Assembly (NCBI RefSeq): GCF_002860285.1
Contig: NZ_PGVF01000003.1
Location: forward strand, 1 to 64,000
Direction: 5' to 3'
DNA from: Bacillus sp. M6-12
GTDB taxonomy: Bacteria > Bacillota > Bacilli > Bacillales > DSM-1321
DNA: 64,000 bases
The notes below the pieces were generated by a model that saw only the letters and a list, made by a program, of their open reading frames with translations, was not told the origin of the DNA and made no database searches. Of this stretch, positions 27,358-37,257 are shown piece by piece (within the stretch, counting starts at the first letter, position 1; every line of letters begins with the position of its first letter). The translations under genes were made by a program, and so were the position numbers.

Positions 27358-28776
27358 TTATTTTGTATAAAAAGCATCAATCCACTGCCACCAAGGAATA
27401 TAAAATAAGGCTACTGAAATTAAAAGAGGTACAATCATTACACTTCCCAGAATAACGACTGGTTTTTGTGTATAACCCCCATTTTTTTCACCTAAACCAA
27501 TCATGACGTCCATTAAATGAAATGGGAAAAACCACTGCGCTTTTGAGCATAAATAAATGATCATGGCCCCTACCATCGGCTCGATTGAAAAAGCTTCTAA
27601 ATATGTTACGAATATGGGAATCAATAGACTGATCAGAGCAAAGGCGCTGCCTACAAAAAAGTGTATGAAAATTCCTATGGCTGTTAACAATAGTCCGATA
27701 AGCATCGGGTTGGCTAATGCTAAATCTGGCATGATCCAATTCGCAAGGGTTTCACTTAATGTCGTATGTACAACTACATTCCCAATTGCCAATGCTGCAG
27801 TCATGAAAAATAATATGTCAATTGGAACTGCTTTAAAGTCTTCAGCCTTTAATAAACCTCCAATCCTGGGCATCGCTAGGCCAGTAATGGCTATTACCCC
27901 AACCCAAGCTGGATGTATTCCGTGCCACAAATCTGTAGCCCAAAGAATAATTGCCAGCGTAAGCCAAAATAGCACTTTCTTCTCTTCCATATTCATAGGT
28001 TTAATAGAAATTTGATCGTCTTTAAATTCAAGGGACTGGCTCTTTGTTTTTGGGCGAAATACCAACAGGTGTGTTAGGCAAACCAAAATATTTAAACCTA
28101 TTGACGGAGGTCCCATTAGGATAAACCAGCCCAGCCAAGTCACGGCTTCACCTGCAAGCTCTGCAGTAGAAATGTTTAAAACACTGTCGCCTGTCAAAAA
28201 AATAAATGAATTTACAGAAGCTGCCACGAAAACTGATAGCCCCACTGAAGCACGCTCTTCTTTTGAAAGCTCCATTTGATCCCATATCGATTTAACGATA
28301 GCCAGCATGATAAATGCTCTTGCAAATGGATGTGGTATGATTAGGCTAAAAATGATCCCGACCCCATATATAAGGATAATCAGCGTCCTATAATTTTTTA
28401 CAAATGGCCTGAACATGTATAAAGCAAGCCGTTGTGCGAGTCCGCTCTTTTCTACTGCCTTTGCCAGGAAGAAAGCAGAAATCACTAAGTATATCATCGG
28501 GCTTAACCATAGTGAAAAGATAACATTAGGAGGGGCAAGATCAAAGATTGAAAATAACATTAGAATTACAATACTGGTATACCCGCTAGGCAAAAGCTGC
28601 AGGGCATAAAGAATGATTGCCATGATAACAAAAGATAGGGTCAATCTTGGAGAATGTGCTAGTATTTTATCAGGGATCAAAAAATAGAGGGACATGCAAA
28701 CCAATAAGGCTAACCCTATTAACGCAAGCTGTGTTGATTCACGCTTCAACTTGAACATCTCCCTATGGAAGCTCAT
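27358..28776 (-). CDS. SLC13/DASS-family anion transporter
   Basis: The 472-residue protein has about 12 membrane helices in two repeats, as in divalent anion:Na+ symporters and related permeases. Recognisable are YLVISAFFLAKAVEKSGLAQR (end of the first scaffold), SVNSFIFLTGDSVLNIS (first Ser-Asn-rich loop), VPIDILFFMTAALAIGNVVV and the second loop HFFVGSAFALISLLIPI. It lacks the perfect SNT motifs of the well-studied members, so substrate and coupling ion are uncertain. It sits between the SDR and the TRAP transporter genes, presumably for uptake of a carboxylate. A GGGAG site lies before an internal ATG at residue 7, so the start could be slightly shorter. Confidence 0.8.
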   Translation of the reverse strand: MSFHREMFKLKRESTQLALIGLALLVCMSLYFLIPDKILAHSPRLTLSFVIMAIILYALQLLPSGYTSIVILMLFSIFDLAPPNVIFSLWLSPMIYLVISAFFLAKAVEKSGLAQRLALYMFRPFVKNYRTLIILIYGVGIIFSLIIPHPFARAFIMLAIVKSIWDQMELSKEERASVGLSVFVAASVNSFIFLTGDSVLNISTAELAGEAVTWLGWFILMGPPSIGLNILVCLTHLLVFRPKTKSQSLEFKDDQISIKPMNMEEKKVLFWLTLAIILWATDLWHGIHPAWVGVIAITGLAMPRIGGLLKAEDFKAVPIDILFFMTAALAIGNVVVHTTLSETLANWIMPDLALANPMLIGLLLTAIGIFIHFFVGSAFALISLLIPIFVTYLEAFSIEPMVGAMIIYLCSKAQWFFPFHLMDVMIGLGEKNGGYTQKPVVILGSVMIVPLLISVALFYIPWWQWIDAFYTK

Positions 28777-28807
28777 ATTTCAACATACTTCCCAATATAA
28801 AAGATAT

Positions 28808-28837
28808 GGACCATACTCCAATGTAAGAGTATGGTCC
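28808..28837 (-). terminator. Hairpin after the TRAP transporter operon
   Basis: Perfect 11-bp stem GGACCATACTC / GAGTATGGTCC, 17 bases after the dctM-type stop. The following minus-strand sequence is only moderately T-rich. Confidence 0.6.
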
Positions 28838-28853
28838 TGCAAATATTAAAGTG

Positions 28854-30125
28854 TTACACAAGATCTGGAATCCAAAGTGTAAGCTTAGGTACATAAGTCA
28901 CCAACGCTAATACAATAATAGCGACAACTAAAAATGGGACTAAAGCTCGTGATAGCGTTTCCATCTTCACCTTAGTTATGGATGAAGCAATGAACATTGC
29001 AGTCCCAACCGGAGGTGTAATTAATCCAATGGTCAAATTAATACAAAGTATGATCCCAAATTGCACCGGATCGATACCGAAAGACACTGCCACTGGTAAT
29101 AACACTGGCACCAATATTATTATTGCTGCAATTCCCTCAATGAACATACCGATAAACAAAAACAATAGATTACACAACAGTAAAAATACAATTGGACTAT
29201 CCGAGAAGTTAATCAGAGATTGGGCTACCAGTTGCGGTATTCTCTCAAAGGTTAATACCCAGCCGAATATGGTTGCCATTGCGATGATAAAAGTAACAAC
29301 CGAAGAATTAACTGCTGTGTTGATAAAGATCGTTGGCAAGTCTCTGAACTTTAGTTCCTTATAAAAATACTTGCCCAAGACTAAGGCAACAAAAGTAGCA
29401 ACAGCAGCTGATTCAGTAGCTGTAAAAACTCCGGACATTATTCCGATTATGATAATTAGTGGAATTGACAAAGCTGGAAGAACTGACACAAACGACCTAA
29501 CGATCCTATTAATGCTGGCTCTTTCCGTCTTCGGAAAATTCGCTTTTAATGAAATGAAGTAAACCAGCAGTATAAACCCTAAGCCAAGAATTATTCCAGG
29601 TATAATGCCACCCATAAACATCTTTCCGATAGAAACCTCCGCAGTTACAGCGTATATAATGAACACCATACTGGGTGGGATAATTGGGCCAATGAGTGCG
29701 GATGACACAGTTAGCGCGGTGCTGAATTCCCTTTTATATCCCTCTTTTTCCATGGCAGGCACCATAACTTTACTCATCATTGCTGTTTGTGCATTTGCAG
29801 AACCCATGATGGCCGCTAAAAACATATTGGCTACTATATTTACATAAGCCAAACCACCGCGAAGATGACCAAGCAAAACTTTGGCGAATTCGACTAAGCG
29901 CGTCGTTATCCCACCCTGGTTCATGATTTCTCCTACAAGTACAAAAAGAGGAATAGCCAGCAGACCATAATTAGAAACACCACTAACCATACGCTGAGGG
30001 GCTGAGGCAAGCAAAGCAAGATTTTCTATTGATAAGATATATAGCAGAGTTGTAATTCCTAGTACATATGCAATAGGTATTCCTAAGAATAGGAGTACAA
30101 CAAATCCGATAACGATGAGCATCAT
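28854..30125 (-). CDS. TRAP transporter large permease (DctM-type)
   Basis: The 423-residue, 12-helix protein is the transport subunit of a tripartite ATP-independent periplasmic-type carboxylate transporter. Family signatures are VLLFLGIPIAYVLGI at the start, PLFVLVGEIMNQGG, LRGGLAYVNIVANMFLAAIMGSANAQTAM, IIPPSMVFIIYA and a C-terminal LTIGLITPPVGTAMFI. It is the last gene of a dctP-dctQ-dctM set (gaps 30 and 36 bases). In this cluster it probably imports an organic or aromatic acid using the sodium gradient. Confidence 0.93.
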   Translation of the reverse strand: MMLIVIGFVVLLFLGIPIAYVLGITTLLYILSIENLALLASAPQRMVSGVSNYGLLAIPLFVLVGEIMNQGGITTRLVEFAKVLLGHLRGGLAYVNIVANMFLAAIMGSANAQTAMMSKVMVPAMEKEGYKREFSTALTVSSALIGPIIPPSMVFIIYAVTAEVSIGKMFMGGIIPGIILGLGFILLVYFISLKANFPKTERASINRIVRSFVSVLPALSIPLIIIIGIMSGVFTATESAAVATFVALVLGKYFYKELKFRDLPTIFINTAVNSSVVTFIIAMATIFGWVLTFERIPQLVAQSLINFSDSPIVFLLLCNLLFLFIGMFIEGIAAIIILVPVLLPVAVSFGIDPVQFGIILCINLTIGLITPPVGTAMFIASSITKVKMETLSRALVPFLVVAIIVLALVTYVPKLTLWIPDLV

Positions 30126-30161
30126 TTATCATCCTTTTTAGGAATTTACACACATTATAGA

Positions 30162-30668
30162 TTATTTATTAATTATTAGATTTTTAATATTTTCCAGACT
30201 GAAAATAGTGATAACAAGCATAGAAAAAGGAAAGATGGAATAAGGAACCCACATAGGGATATGTAATGCAGATGATGTCGCCGCTAATACGTTGGTCGAA
30301 TTTATCCAAATGTATCCATAAAATAACATAATAATTGAAAACGTAATGATTAGGATCTGCACTATGATCACGACTGCTTTCCTAATCTCTTTAGGAAAAA
30401 TATCGGTTAGGATAGTAACAGAAACCATTTCATTTCTACGGATTGCCAGGGATGCACCCAGAAACGTTATCCAGGATAATAATAAAATAGCAAGCTCATC
30501 TGCTCCTACTAATGGGGATTTTAAAATATACCTGCAAATTACAGCAATGACCAGGACGAGGCTCATAGCCCCGACACTGATCACAATCAAAGATTTAACA
30601 AATTGCTCCAAACCTTTATTGATTTTGTTCAACACACCACTTTTCACGACATTGTCCTTTGATTGCAT
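30162..30668 (-). CDS. TRAP transporter small permease (DctQ-type)
   Basis: This 168-residue membrane protein has four helices (about residues 30-50, 60-78, 98-118 and 138-158). The family motif WITFLGASLAIRRNEMVSV lies between helices 2 and 3. It joins the binding protein to the large permease. It is located between dctP and dctM in the usual order for such operons. An AGAGAGGTAGCAAT site precedes the ATG. Confidence 0.9.
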   Translation of the reverse strand: MQSKDNVVKSGVLNKINKGLEQFVKSLIVISVGAMSLVLVIAVICRYILKSPLVGADELAILLLSWITFLGASLAIRRNEMVSVTILTDIFPKEIRKAVVIIVQILIITFSIIMLFYGYIWINSTNVLAATSSALHIPMWVPYSIFPFSMLVITIFSLENIKNLIINK

Positions 30669-30698
30669 ATTGCTACCTCTCTTTATTTACTACTAGGC

Positions 30699-31724
30699 TT
30701 AGTCTGCACTTACAGATTTTGCTTTTTCAATGAACGCCTTAATTTGCTCATTTTTAGAATACTTCGAGTGAATTTCATTGGCCTTTTTCGCGAAAGGCTC
30801 TATGTCTATTTCATTCACCTTGCCTCCCTTTTCCTTGAAAGCCTCAAGGTTGGATTTTTCCCGCTCAATGTTCAGTTCACGGTTATGCTTAATCGCAGCA
30901 TCTATTGAATCATTAATAATTTTTTTGTCCCCATCTGACATTCCATCATACAGGGCTTTGTTCATCACTATACCACCTGGCCAGACCATATGGTTCATTG
31001 GAGTAAACTCTTTGCCCACTTCATAATAGTGGCCTGACATTAAGGCATCCAGATCAATGTCGATTGCATCAACGACTCCTGTTTGAAATGCAGTATACAA
31101 TTCTGGCAGCGGAACTGGGGTAGGACCTGCTCCCAGTAGTTTCCACCAGTCTGTAATCGATGGACTTGGAGAGACACGTATAGGCATTCCTTTCACATCT
31201 TCCGGTTTAGTTACAGCAACGTCTTTAGTGAGGACGTGCCTCATCCCGGCAAAAACATAGCCTAACCCTTGTACTCCTTCGAGATTGTCAAAGAGTACCT
31301 TCGCTTCATCCGTTTGAGCCATATCAAATGCATCATTATGATCCTTCATGATAAACGGCATAAACCAGGAACTAAAAGATTCATCATGATTTGAAAGCTC
31401 AGCAACTGTAAAGAATCCCATATCTAACGTACCGGATTGGACCTGCTGAATCATATCAGGCTCACCCCCTAATGAGGCATTAGGAAAAAGGTCAAGAGTA
31501 ATACGGCCATTGGAGCGTTTTGCTAATTCTTCTTTCAATACGAGAGCGCTTTCATTCCATACATGCTTGTCAGGAGCTATGTTCCCTAGCTTGAGTGCAT
31601 ATTTTTTCTTTTCTCCACCTGAACTTGAACTGGTCTTTTGTGTTTCTCCACCGCCACATGCAACAAGCAATGATACAATCATTACAAACACAACTGTATT
31701 AATAAAATATTTTTTCACAGACAT
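30699..31724 (-). CDS. TRAP transporter substrate-binding lipoprotein (DctP-type)
   Basis: The 341 residues start with a lipoprotein signal (VVFVMIVSLLVAC, lipobox), then a Ser-rich linker and a DctP domain. Recognisable elements are LGNIAPDKHVWN, the NASLGGEPDMIQQVQSGTLD segment, and GMPIRVSPSPSITDWWKLLG with the conserved Arg that binds the substrate carboxylate. PVPLPELYTAFQTGVVDAID follows. In Gram-positives it is tethered to the outer membrane face. It is the first gene of the TRAP operon, behind AGGGAGGAT. The ligand is not evident from sequence; the conserved Arg argues for a carboxylate. Confidence 0.92.
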   Translation of the reverse strand: MSVKKYFINTVVFVMIVSLLVACGGGETQKTSSSSGGEKKKYALKLGNIAPDKHVWNESALVLKEELAKRSNGRITLDLFPNASLGGEPDMIQQVQSGTLDMGFFTVAELSNHDESFSSWFMPFIMKDHNDAFDMAQTDEAKVLFDNLEGVQGLGYVFAGMRHVLTKDVAVTKPEDVKGMPIRVSPSPSITDWWKLLGAGPTPVPLPELYTAFQTGVVDAIDIDLDALMSGHYYEVGKEFTPMNHMVWPGGIVMNKALYDGMSDGDKKIINDSIDAAIKHNRELNIEREKSNLEAFKEKGGKVNEIDIEPFAKKANEIHSKYSKNEQIKAFIEKAKSVSAD

Positions 31725-31876
31725 CCTCCCTTAATGTGCTTAGCTATTCTTTACTTAATCTATTAGTATCCAATTATTTCAATCTCTTACCTTTATCCTT
31801 TACAAAGTTTTCTGCATCACTAATCAGGGTCTTTCTTAACTAAACTTCATGTTGTTCTCCACCCAATTCCTGCGTT

Positions 31877-32977
31877 TTATGCATTTACTTTAACAGAGGA
31901 TTCAACTGTCTCTTCTTTTTGATTAAATCTCGGCATTACCTTTTCAGCGAAACGTTCAATGTTCTTTTTAGCCTTAATGAATTCCAAACCTCCGAAATGC
32001 TGTTGCAGCGTTAGGTGCCCTACTCCGAAGCGATCAGTGACCTCCTTTATGATTTCATAAACTTCATCGGCAGTACCAATGGCAGCGCGTTTTTCACTGA
32101 CAATTTTTTCAAAAGTCATTGCATCAAGCATCGAAGGAAGTGCATTGTATTTTTTATAGTCACTTGACACCTTTTTATTCCAGGTGGATGCGGCTTCTTT
32201 AAATACTTCCACATATTCCTGCATGCAGTCGCGTGTGTCTTCATATGCTTGTTCAGTCGTATCCGCAATATAAGTATGTAGGACCATCATTATATTGTCT
32301 TTGGTCGGCTCGCCATGTCCACTGTTCCGATAAGCATTCCGGTATAATTCAATATGTTCTTCCAGCACATCGAAATCGGCCAAATAAGGAACAACCATCA
32401 GATTCCGGCCAAGCCTTCCAGCCTCTTCATAAGACTGAGGTGTTGCTACGACAGCCTGCCAAACAGGGGGATGAGGCTTTTGGGTAGGGATTGGCAGTGA
32501 TTGGACATCCTCCCACTGATAAAACTTCCCTTTAAAAGAAAAGTGTTCCCCCTTCCAAGCTTGTAATACAGCCTCAACTCCTTCGTTAAACCTGTCACGG
32601 CTTTCATCCATGGAAACACCGAAAGCATCAAATTCACCAGGAATGAAAGCGCGTGCAAAACCAACGTCAAGCCTGCCACCGCTTATTGCATCAAGCATCG
32701 CAAGTTCGGCAGCCTGCTTTAATGGGTGAGAAAATGCCGGTAAAACACATCCAGTAATCAACCTCATTCTTTTGGTTCGAGATGCAGCAGCTGCAAGGAA
32801 AATCAGTGGATTTGGACTGTATCCACCATATGGATAAAAATAATGCTCCACCATTTTTACACTTTCGTAACCCAGACTGTCAGCAAGTTCGGTTAGTTCC
32901 AATGCTTCGTAAAAATATTGTTCCGCAGACTTCGTTTTAGGTCCACGGTCAGGGAACAAGTCTAAACCAAATTTCAT
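31877..32977 (-). CDS. LLM-class flavin-dependent oxidoreductase 1
   Basis: This bacterial-luciferase-like monooxygenase (about 366 residues) would use reduced FMN from a separate reductase. Family elements are MKFGLDLFPDRG at the start, ESVKMVEHYFYPYGGYSPNP, GGRLDVGFARAFIPGEFDAFG and KPHPPVWQAV. The start is the ATG at 32975-32977 behind GGAGGTAGAAGAA. It lies 124 bases after gentisate-dioxygenase-like gene 1. Two other members lie at 39325 and 47560. Such enzymes hydroxylate or open aromatic and N-heteroaromatic rings; the specific substrate is unknown. Confidence 0.87.
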   Translation of the reverse strand: MKFGLDLFPDRGPKTKSAEQYFYEALELTELADSLGYESVKMVEHYFYPYGGYSPNPLIFLAAAASRTKRMRLITGCVLPAFSHPLKQAAELAMLDAISGGRLDVGFARAFIPGEFDAFGVSMDESRDRFNEGVEAVLQAWKGEHFSFKGKFYQWEDVQSLPIPTQKPHPPVWQAVVATPQSYEEAGRLGRNLMVVPYLADFDVLEEHIELYRNAYRNSGHGEPTKDNIMMVLHTYIADTTEQAYEDTRDCMQEYVEVFKEAASTWNKKVSSDYKKYNALPSMLDAMTFEKIVSEKRAAIGTADEVYEIIKEVTDRFGVGHLTLQQHFGGLEFIKAKKNIERFAEKVMPRFNQKEETVESSVKVNA

Positions 32978-33101
32978 TTCTTCTACCTCCAGTTGATTTC
33001 GTGCAAATAAATACTTAACATAGTTTACTATCATTATCAGCCTATGCTTTTTTCAGGAAAAGAATCATCTTACCAATATGCAGATCATTGAGCCGCTCTT
33101 A

Positions 33102-34211
33102 TTATTCCTTACTCTTTACCAGAATGTTAGGTTGAAAGACATCTTTAATTTCCTGGTTACCCTTCGGATGTTCCTGTTCTTTTTCAAACCCTAGTAATTC
33201 CATAATCGGCAAATCATTAATAGAGAACAAATAGGAAGGCTCCTCTGAAGTATTGACATGTTCGTGCCATGCCCAGGTAGGTACGACAAATACATCTCCT
33301 TTACTCCATTCGAATTTCGTTCCATTAATTATGCTATATCCAGAACCACGGAAAACATGATAAACAGTGCTATGCACATGCCGATGAGCTTTAGAGTGAA
33401 AACCAACTGGCAGTTTTTGCATCCATGTACCGATATGTTCATTAGCGCTACCGCCATTGTTCGGATTAATGTACTCGATACAGACCCCATCGTAAGAGTT
33501 TGGATTAAAGTCGGATAATGAATCCAGGGCATCTTGTGTTTTATCCCATTTGTAATTGGCAAGTGGAGAGCGATATTTCTGCTCAGCGTTATGGTCCTGA
33601 ATTGGCCTTACCATCCCGTTCGCATATTTTCTAATGGAATAGTTTTCAGGAAATTCAACTGGCTGATAAGTACGCTCATCTGCCTCAAAGAAACCGGCAT
33701 TTACTGCGTTAACGAACGGAATATCTAATGTATCCAGCCAGAACATAGGTTCAGCGCCATCATGGCCATGCTCATGCCAGCACCAGCTTGAAGTTAATAA
33801 AAAGTCGCCTTCATCCATAGCAACTTTTTCTCCATTTACAACTGTGTATGCTCCTTCTCCTTCGATGATAAAACGCAGTGCGGTCTGGCTATGCCTATGT
33901 GAAGGCGCTTTCTCGCCAGGCATGATCATTTGAATGGCTGTAGTGAGTGTCTGTGTAGTGCTTCCTCTCCAGCCAATATCTGCAAGCCCTGGATTTTGGA
34001 GCATTAATACCCGTCGGTCGCTTCCTTTCTCTCCAGGCTTGATTAGCTTGCCTGCTTCAGTCAGTTTTTCTTTAATAAGTTCCCATTTCCATAAATAAGG
34101 AACTACCTTAGTTACAGGTTCCTTTGAAATCGTCGTTGGCCCTGCTTCCCACAATGGACAAAAGTTATGTTGGACTACATCCTCATAAAATTCTTTTAAA
34201 TTCTGCGCCAT
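33102..34211 (-). CDS. Gentisate 1,2-dioxygenase-like bicupin 1
   Basis: The 369-residue protein has two cupin domains as in gentisate, salicylate and 1-hydroxy-2-naphthoate ring-cleaving dioxygenases. The N-terminal iron site is His105 and His107 in PSHRHSQTALRF, with His146 in CWHEHGH. The C-terminal cupin has an equally complete set: His276 and His278 in HSKAHRHVHSTVYHVFRGSG, and His316 in AWHEHVN. The product would be maleylpyruvate (from gentisate) or a related oxo-acid. A GGGAGAGTGATAGA site precedes the ATG. Transcription probably starts near 34500, with a palindromic operator just downstream. Confidence 0.87.
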   Translation of the reverse strand: MAQNLKEFYEDVVQHNFCPLWEAGPTTISKEPVTKVVPYLWKWELIKEKLTEAGKLIKPGEKGSDRRVLMLQNPGLADIGWRGSTTQTLTTAIQMIMPGEKAPSHRHSQTALRFIIEGEGAYTVVNGEKVAMDEGDFLLTSSWCWHEHGHDGAEPMFWLDTLDIPFVNAVNAGFFEADERTYQPVEFPENYSIRKYANGMVRPIQDHNAEQKYRSPLANYKWDKTQDALDSLSDFNPNSYDGVCIEYINPNNGGSANEHIGTWMQKLPVGFHSKAHRHVHSTVYHVFRGSGYSIINGTKFEWSKGDVFVVPTWAWHEHVNTSEEPSYLFSINDLPIMELLGFEKEQEHPKGNQEIKDVFQPNILVKSKE

Positions 34212-34382
34212 TCTATCACTCTCCCAATTGTTATAAAATTCAAATCCGAAAAAGTATAATAATCACCTTCTGTAGCCTCCGAATTTTTTTCATTAAACCA
34301 AAACGCATTAGAACTAATATGCTTGAAACATAAGTCAAAAAAGTAAACTGACAATTTGAAGAGGTGCAACAAAAACATTTTG

Positions 34383-34400
34383 CCCCACTTTTTATTGGGG
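34383..34400 (-). terminator. Small hairpin in the leader of bicupin gene 1
   Basis: CCCC / GGGG stem around an A-rich loop (CCCCACTTTTTATTGGGG), between the putative promoter at about 34510 and the gene at 34211. It may be an attenuator or simply a structured leader; no long T run follows. Confidence 0.35.
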
Positions 34401-34469
34401 AGTAACCGCCTTGTTAATTACTTTGTTACGAAGTAATAGATGATATCTTCTTGAGGTTTGTTAACGTTA

Positions 34470-34513
34470 AGTGAATAGTATTCACTAATGTTGATTTTAT
34501 TATGGCATATTAT
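34470..34513 (-). promoter_or_regulatory. Putative promoter with 17-bp palindromic operator for bicupin gene 1
   Basis: AGTGAATA-G-TATTCACT (34470-34486) is a perfect inverted repeat. Upstream on the minus strand is TATAAT (34508-34513), so the palindrome would lie about 15 to 29 bases past the start site. Nearly the same palindrome occupies the same relative place before flavin monooxygenase 2 (40439-40453), which points to a common repressor. Bases 34514-34610 contain no gene. Confidence 0.6.
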
Positions 34514-34610
34514 ATATAAAATTACAAACAATTCAGAATGCTTTATTTATAATCAAATTGAAAAGGAGTATTGTGAGAGTGAAATTTCACAACAATCATT
34601 TTCTGTAGAG

Positions 34611-35903
34611 TCAAACGTTCGGCTGGGTTGCAACCTCGATTTTTTGTGTCTTTTTAATTCCAAGAACAAAAAGAGTTGCTAAAATACATAGGACACCAGC
34701 TGTAATAAAAGTTAAAGTGTAGCTATGATTCAGTTCAAACATAAATCCACCAAGATATGCTGCAGCACCAGAACCTAATTGATGTGCGGCAAACAGCCAC
34801 CCATAAATCACAGCACCCCATTCATTTCCGAAATGATCCGAGGCAATACGGACCGTCGGAGGAACGGTCGCAATCCAGTCAAGACCATAAAATATAGCAA
34901 AGCCTGTTAACATAAGATAGGATTGTGACTCAAGTGCATATGGGAGGATAAGCAAAGCTATGCCTCGAAGCGCATAATACCAAAAAAGCAGCCAGCGATT
35001 ATCAAATCTGTCCGACAACCAGCCGGAAAAGATTGTACCTATTATATTAAGGACGCCCATAAAAGCAAAAATACTGGCGGCATGTACTTCCGGTATCCCA
35101 TGATGACTTGATGCGGGTATAAAATGCGTACCAATAAGGCCCGCCGTCGAAGCACCACAGATAAAAAAGCTTGTTGCCAATAACCAAAAAGGGACAGAAC
35201 GGATACCCATCCATAATCCTTCAAATGCTGTTGCTATAGGATTCTTTTTACTTGTTCTTGATACTTTCACTTCAGTAGGATCAGCCCCATAGGGTGAGAT
35301 GCCTTTATCGGAGGGGTAATCTCTCATCATATAAAAAATTATCGGAATCATGACGATCCCTAAAACAACGAAGATAGCCAGGGAAATCCTCCAGGAATAT
35401 AGCCCAGTGACATAAGAAAGCAATGGCAGAAAAATCATTTGTCCTCCAGCAGTAGCAGCCATCAGTACTCCCAGAACCATACCACGCTTCTTAGCGAACC
35501 AGCGGTTAGCCACTGTAGCGGAAAGGACAGTTAGAAATACGCCAGCCCCAAGCCCGATGATAATTCCCCAAATGACCATTAGATGCCATATTTCATTCAT
35601 TACCAGACTCAAAAGCATTCCTGAAACCAGTACAGCCATAGCAGAGACCATCATCTTTCTCACTCCGAATTTTTCCATTCCGGCAGCGAAGAAAGGACCT
35701 GAAAATCCATATAAAGTCAGGTTAACAGCAAATGCGAAGGAGATTATAGACCTGCTCCATTTAAACTCCTCTTCCAATGGGAGCATCAACACTCCCGTTA
35801 CTGAACGAATCCCCGAAGCAACCAATATCGCAATAAAGGTAACCCCGACAACAATCCATCCATAATGCAAAGAATCATTACCCTTTTTTTGTTGTCTGAA
35901 CAT
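34611..35903 (-). CDS. MFS transporter (oxalate/formate antiporter-like)
   Basis: The 430-residue protein has 12 membrane helices and resembles the monocarboxylate/OFA branch of the major facilitator superfamily. It shows HYGWIVVGVTFIAILVASG at helix 1, SRSIISFAFAVNLTLYGFSGP, GLGAGVFLTVLSATVANRWF and FAKKRGMVLGVLMAATAGGQ (the RG-rich loop 4-5 motif). A central loop is basic. It lies between gentisate-dioxygenase-like genes 1 and 2, so it probably moves an aromatic acid or a pathway product. The ATG has a weak AGGTAGGTTAATTT site. Confidence 0.87.
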   Translation of the reverse strand: MFRQQKKGNDSLHYGWIVVGVTFIAILVASGIRSVTGVLMLPLEEEFKWSRSIISFAFAVNLTLYGFSGPFFAAGMEKFGVRKMMVSAMAVLVSGMLLSLVMNEIWHLMVIWGIIIGLGAGVFLTVLSATVANRWFAKKRGMVLGVLMAATAGGQMIFLPLLSYVTGLYSWRISLAIFVVLGIVMIPIIFYMMRDYPSDKGISPYGADPTEVKVSRTSKKNPIATAFEGLWMGIRSVPFWLLATSFFICGASTAGLIGTHFIPASSHHGIPEVHAASIFAFMGVLNIIGTIFSGWLSDRFDNRWLLFWYYALRGIALLILPYALESQSYLMLTGFAIFYGLDWIATVPPTVRIASDHFGNEWGAVIYGWLFAAHQLGSGAAAYLGGFMFELNHSYTLTFITAGVLCILATLFVLGIKKTQKIEVATQPNV

Positions 35904-36037
35904 AAATTAACCTACCTTTTTCATCACTTGTATTGATCACAATTATTCTATACGAGTGATGTAACCGTTCAATGCATGTTTCTAAGCGATTACTTAAATC
36001 GAGTTGGCACTGTGTTTTGTGAAGTTGAATAAACTTA

Positions 36038-36067
36038 AGAGCTGCTAACGATTCGGTCAACAGCTCT
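36038..36067 (-). terminator. Terminator-like hairpin after bicupin gene 2
   Basis: Minus-strand stem AGAGCTG / CAGCTCT with a 16-base loop, followed by TAAGTTTATT, 18 bases after the stop of bicupin gene 2. Confidence 0.55.
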
Positions 36068-36084
36068 AAGCATATTTTGTTTTA

Positions 36085-37212
36085 TTATCTAGAAGGAACC
36101 GCTTCAGGAACGAACTCACTCTTAATTTCCTGATGTCCATTATTTTCCTGATATTCTTCTTCCCGTTGAAGCCCAAACTTTTCGATGACAGGGATGTCAT
36201 GAACTGAGAACAAGTATGCATCTTCTTTAGAAGTAACCACATGCTCATGCCAAGCCCAGTTAGGAATAACGAAATAATCACCTTGTGACCATTCGAATTT
36301 AACACCATTGATTACAGAATAACCAGATCCTTTATATACCTGGAACACAGATGAACTAGTATGACGGTGCGCCTTCGAATGGAAGCCTGCAGGCAACTTT
36401 TGCATCCAGGAAGCGATATTTGGATTAGCTGTTTCTCCTGTTGAAGGATTGATGTACTCTACTGCATAACCATCAAACTCATCTGGTTCAAACTCGCTTA
36501 ATCCTTCTAATGAAGCATTTACCTGTGACCACTTGAAGGAAGCTAACGGTGCAATGCTTGGCTTACGGTCACTGATCGGCCTTACCATCCCGCCTTGATA
36601 TCTTTTAATGGAATAATCGTCTGGAGTAGATGGTTTTTCAATATGATCTGGATGTCCTTCAAAGAAATTTCCATTAAGGAAATAAATTAACGGAATATCG
36701 AGTGTATCCATCCACATCATTGGGCCTTCTCCTTCGTGTCCATGTCCGTGCCATAGTCCGGCAGGTGTGGTGAGGAAATCTCCTTCTTCCATGATGATTT
36801 TCTGACCCTGAACGATTGTATATGCTCCACTGCCGTGTGTGATAAATCGCTGGGCACTTTGAGTGTGGCGATGCGAAGGAGCCACTTCACCCGGTAATAT
36901 TAGCTGGATAGCTACATAAATCGTATTAGTAGCTGATCCCCATCCCCATGGTTCGCGATTTTTTAGTCCAGGATTTTGCAAATAGATGGCTCGTCTCTCT
37001 CCGCCTCGATCTGGAGTGAAAATATCTTTTGCTTTCATTAATTGATCATAAATAGTTTCCCATTTCCACAAAAATGGGATTGCTTGCGGCTTTGGTTCTT
37101 TTCCTGCCAATACAGGAATCGCGCTCCATAGAGGTCCAAGATTGTGCTTTGCCAATTCCTCATTAAAATCCTTAACTTCTTGACTTTGCATAAAAGCATT
37201 TGCTTCTGCCAT
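36085..37212 (-). CDS. Gentisate 1,2-dioxygenase-like bicupin 2
   Basis: The 375-residue paralogue of the proteins at 33102 and 44011 keeps the N-terminal iron-site HxH in PSHRHTQSAQRF and the third His in LWHGHGHEG. The C-terminal cupin has HSKAHRHTSSSVFQVYKGSG and AWHEHVV. GYAVEYINPSTG in the middle is also shared with paralogue 3. The ATG follows AGGAGGTATACATGA. The gene directly follows (in transcription order) the maleylpyruvate-isomerase-candidate and FAH genes, with a dispersed repeat between, so this copy is the best candidate for the true gentisate ring-cleavage enzyme (inference). Confidence 0.87.
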   Translation of the reverse strand: MAEANAFMQSQEVKDFNEELAKHNLGPLWSAIPVLAGKEPKPQAIPFLWKWETIYDQLMKAKDIFTPDRGGERRAIYLQNPGLKNREPWGWGSATNTIYVAIQLILPGEVAPSHRHTQSAQRFITHGSGAYTIVQGQKIIMEEGDFLTTPAGLWHGHGHEGEGPMMWMDTLDIPLIYFLNGNFFEGHPDHIEKPSTPDDYSIKRYQGGMVRPISDRKPSIAPLASFKWSQVNASLEGLSEFEPDEFDGYAVEYINPSTGETANPNIASWMQKLPAGFHSKAHRHTSSSVFQVYKGSGYSVINGVKFEWSQGDYFVIPNWAWHEHVVTSKEDAYLFSVHDIPVIEKFGLQREEEYQENNGHQEIKSEFVPEAVPSR

Positions 37213-37257
37213 TCATGTATACCTCCTTTTATTTATTCACTCTGTTAAACTCGTCTG

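Noticed and set aside
30663-31734. Several rightward frames over the TRAP binding-protein gene.
   Set aside because: They are antisense shadows of a gene with a clear lipoprotein signal and DctP motifs.
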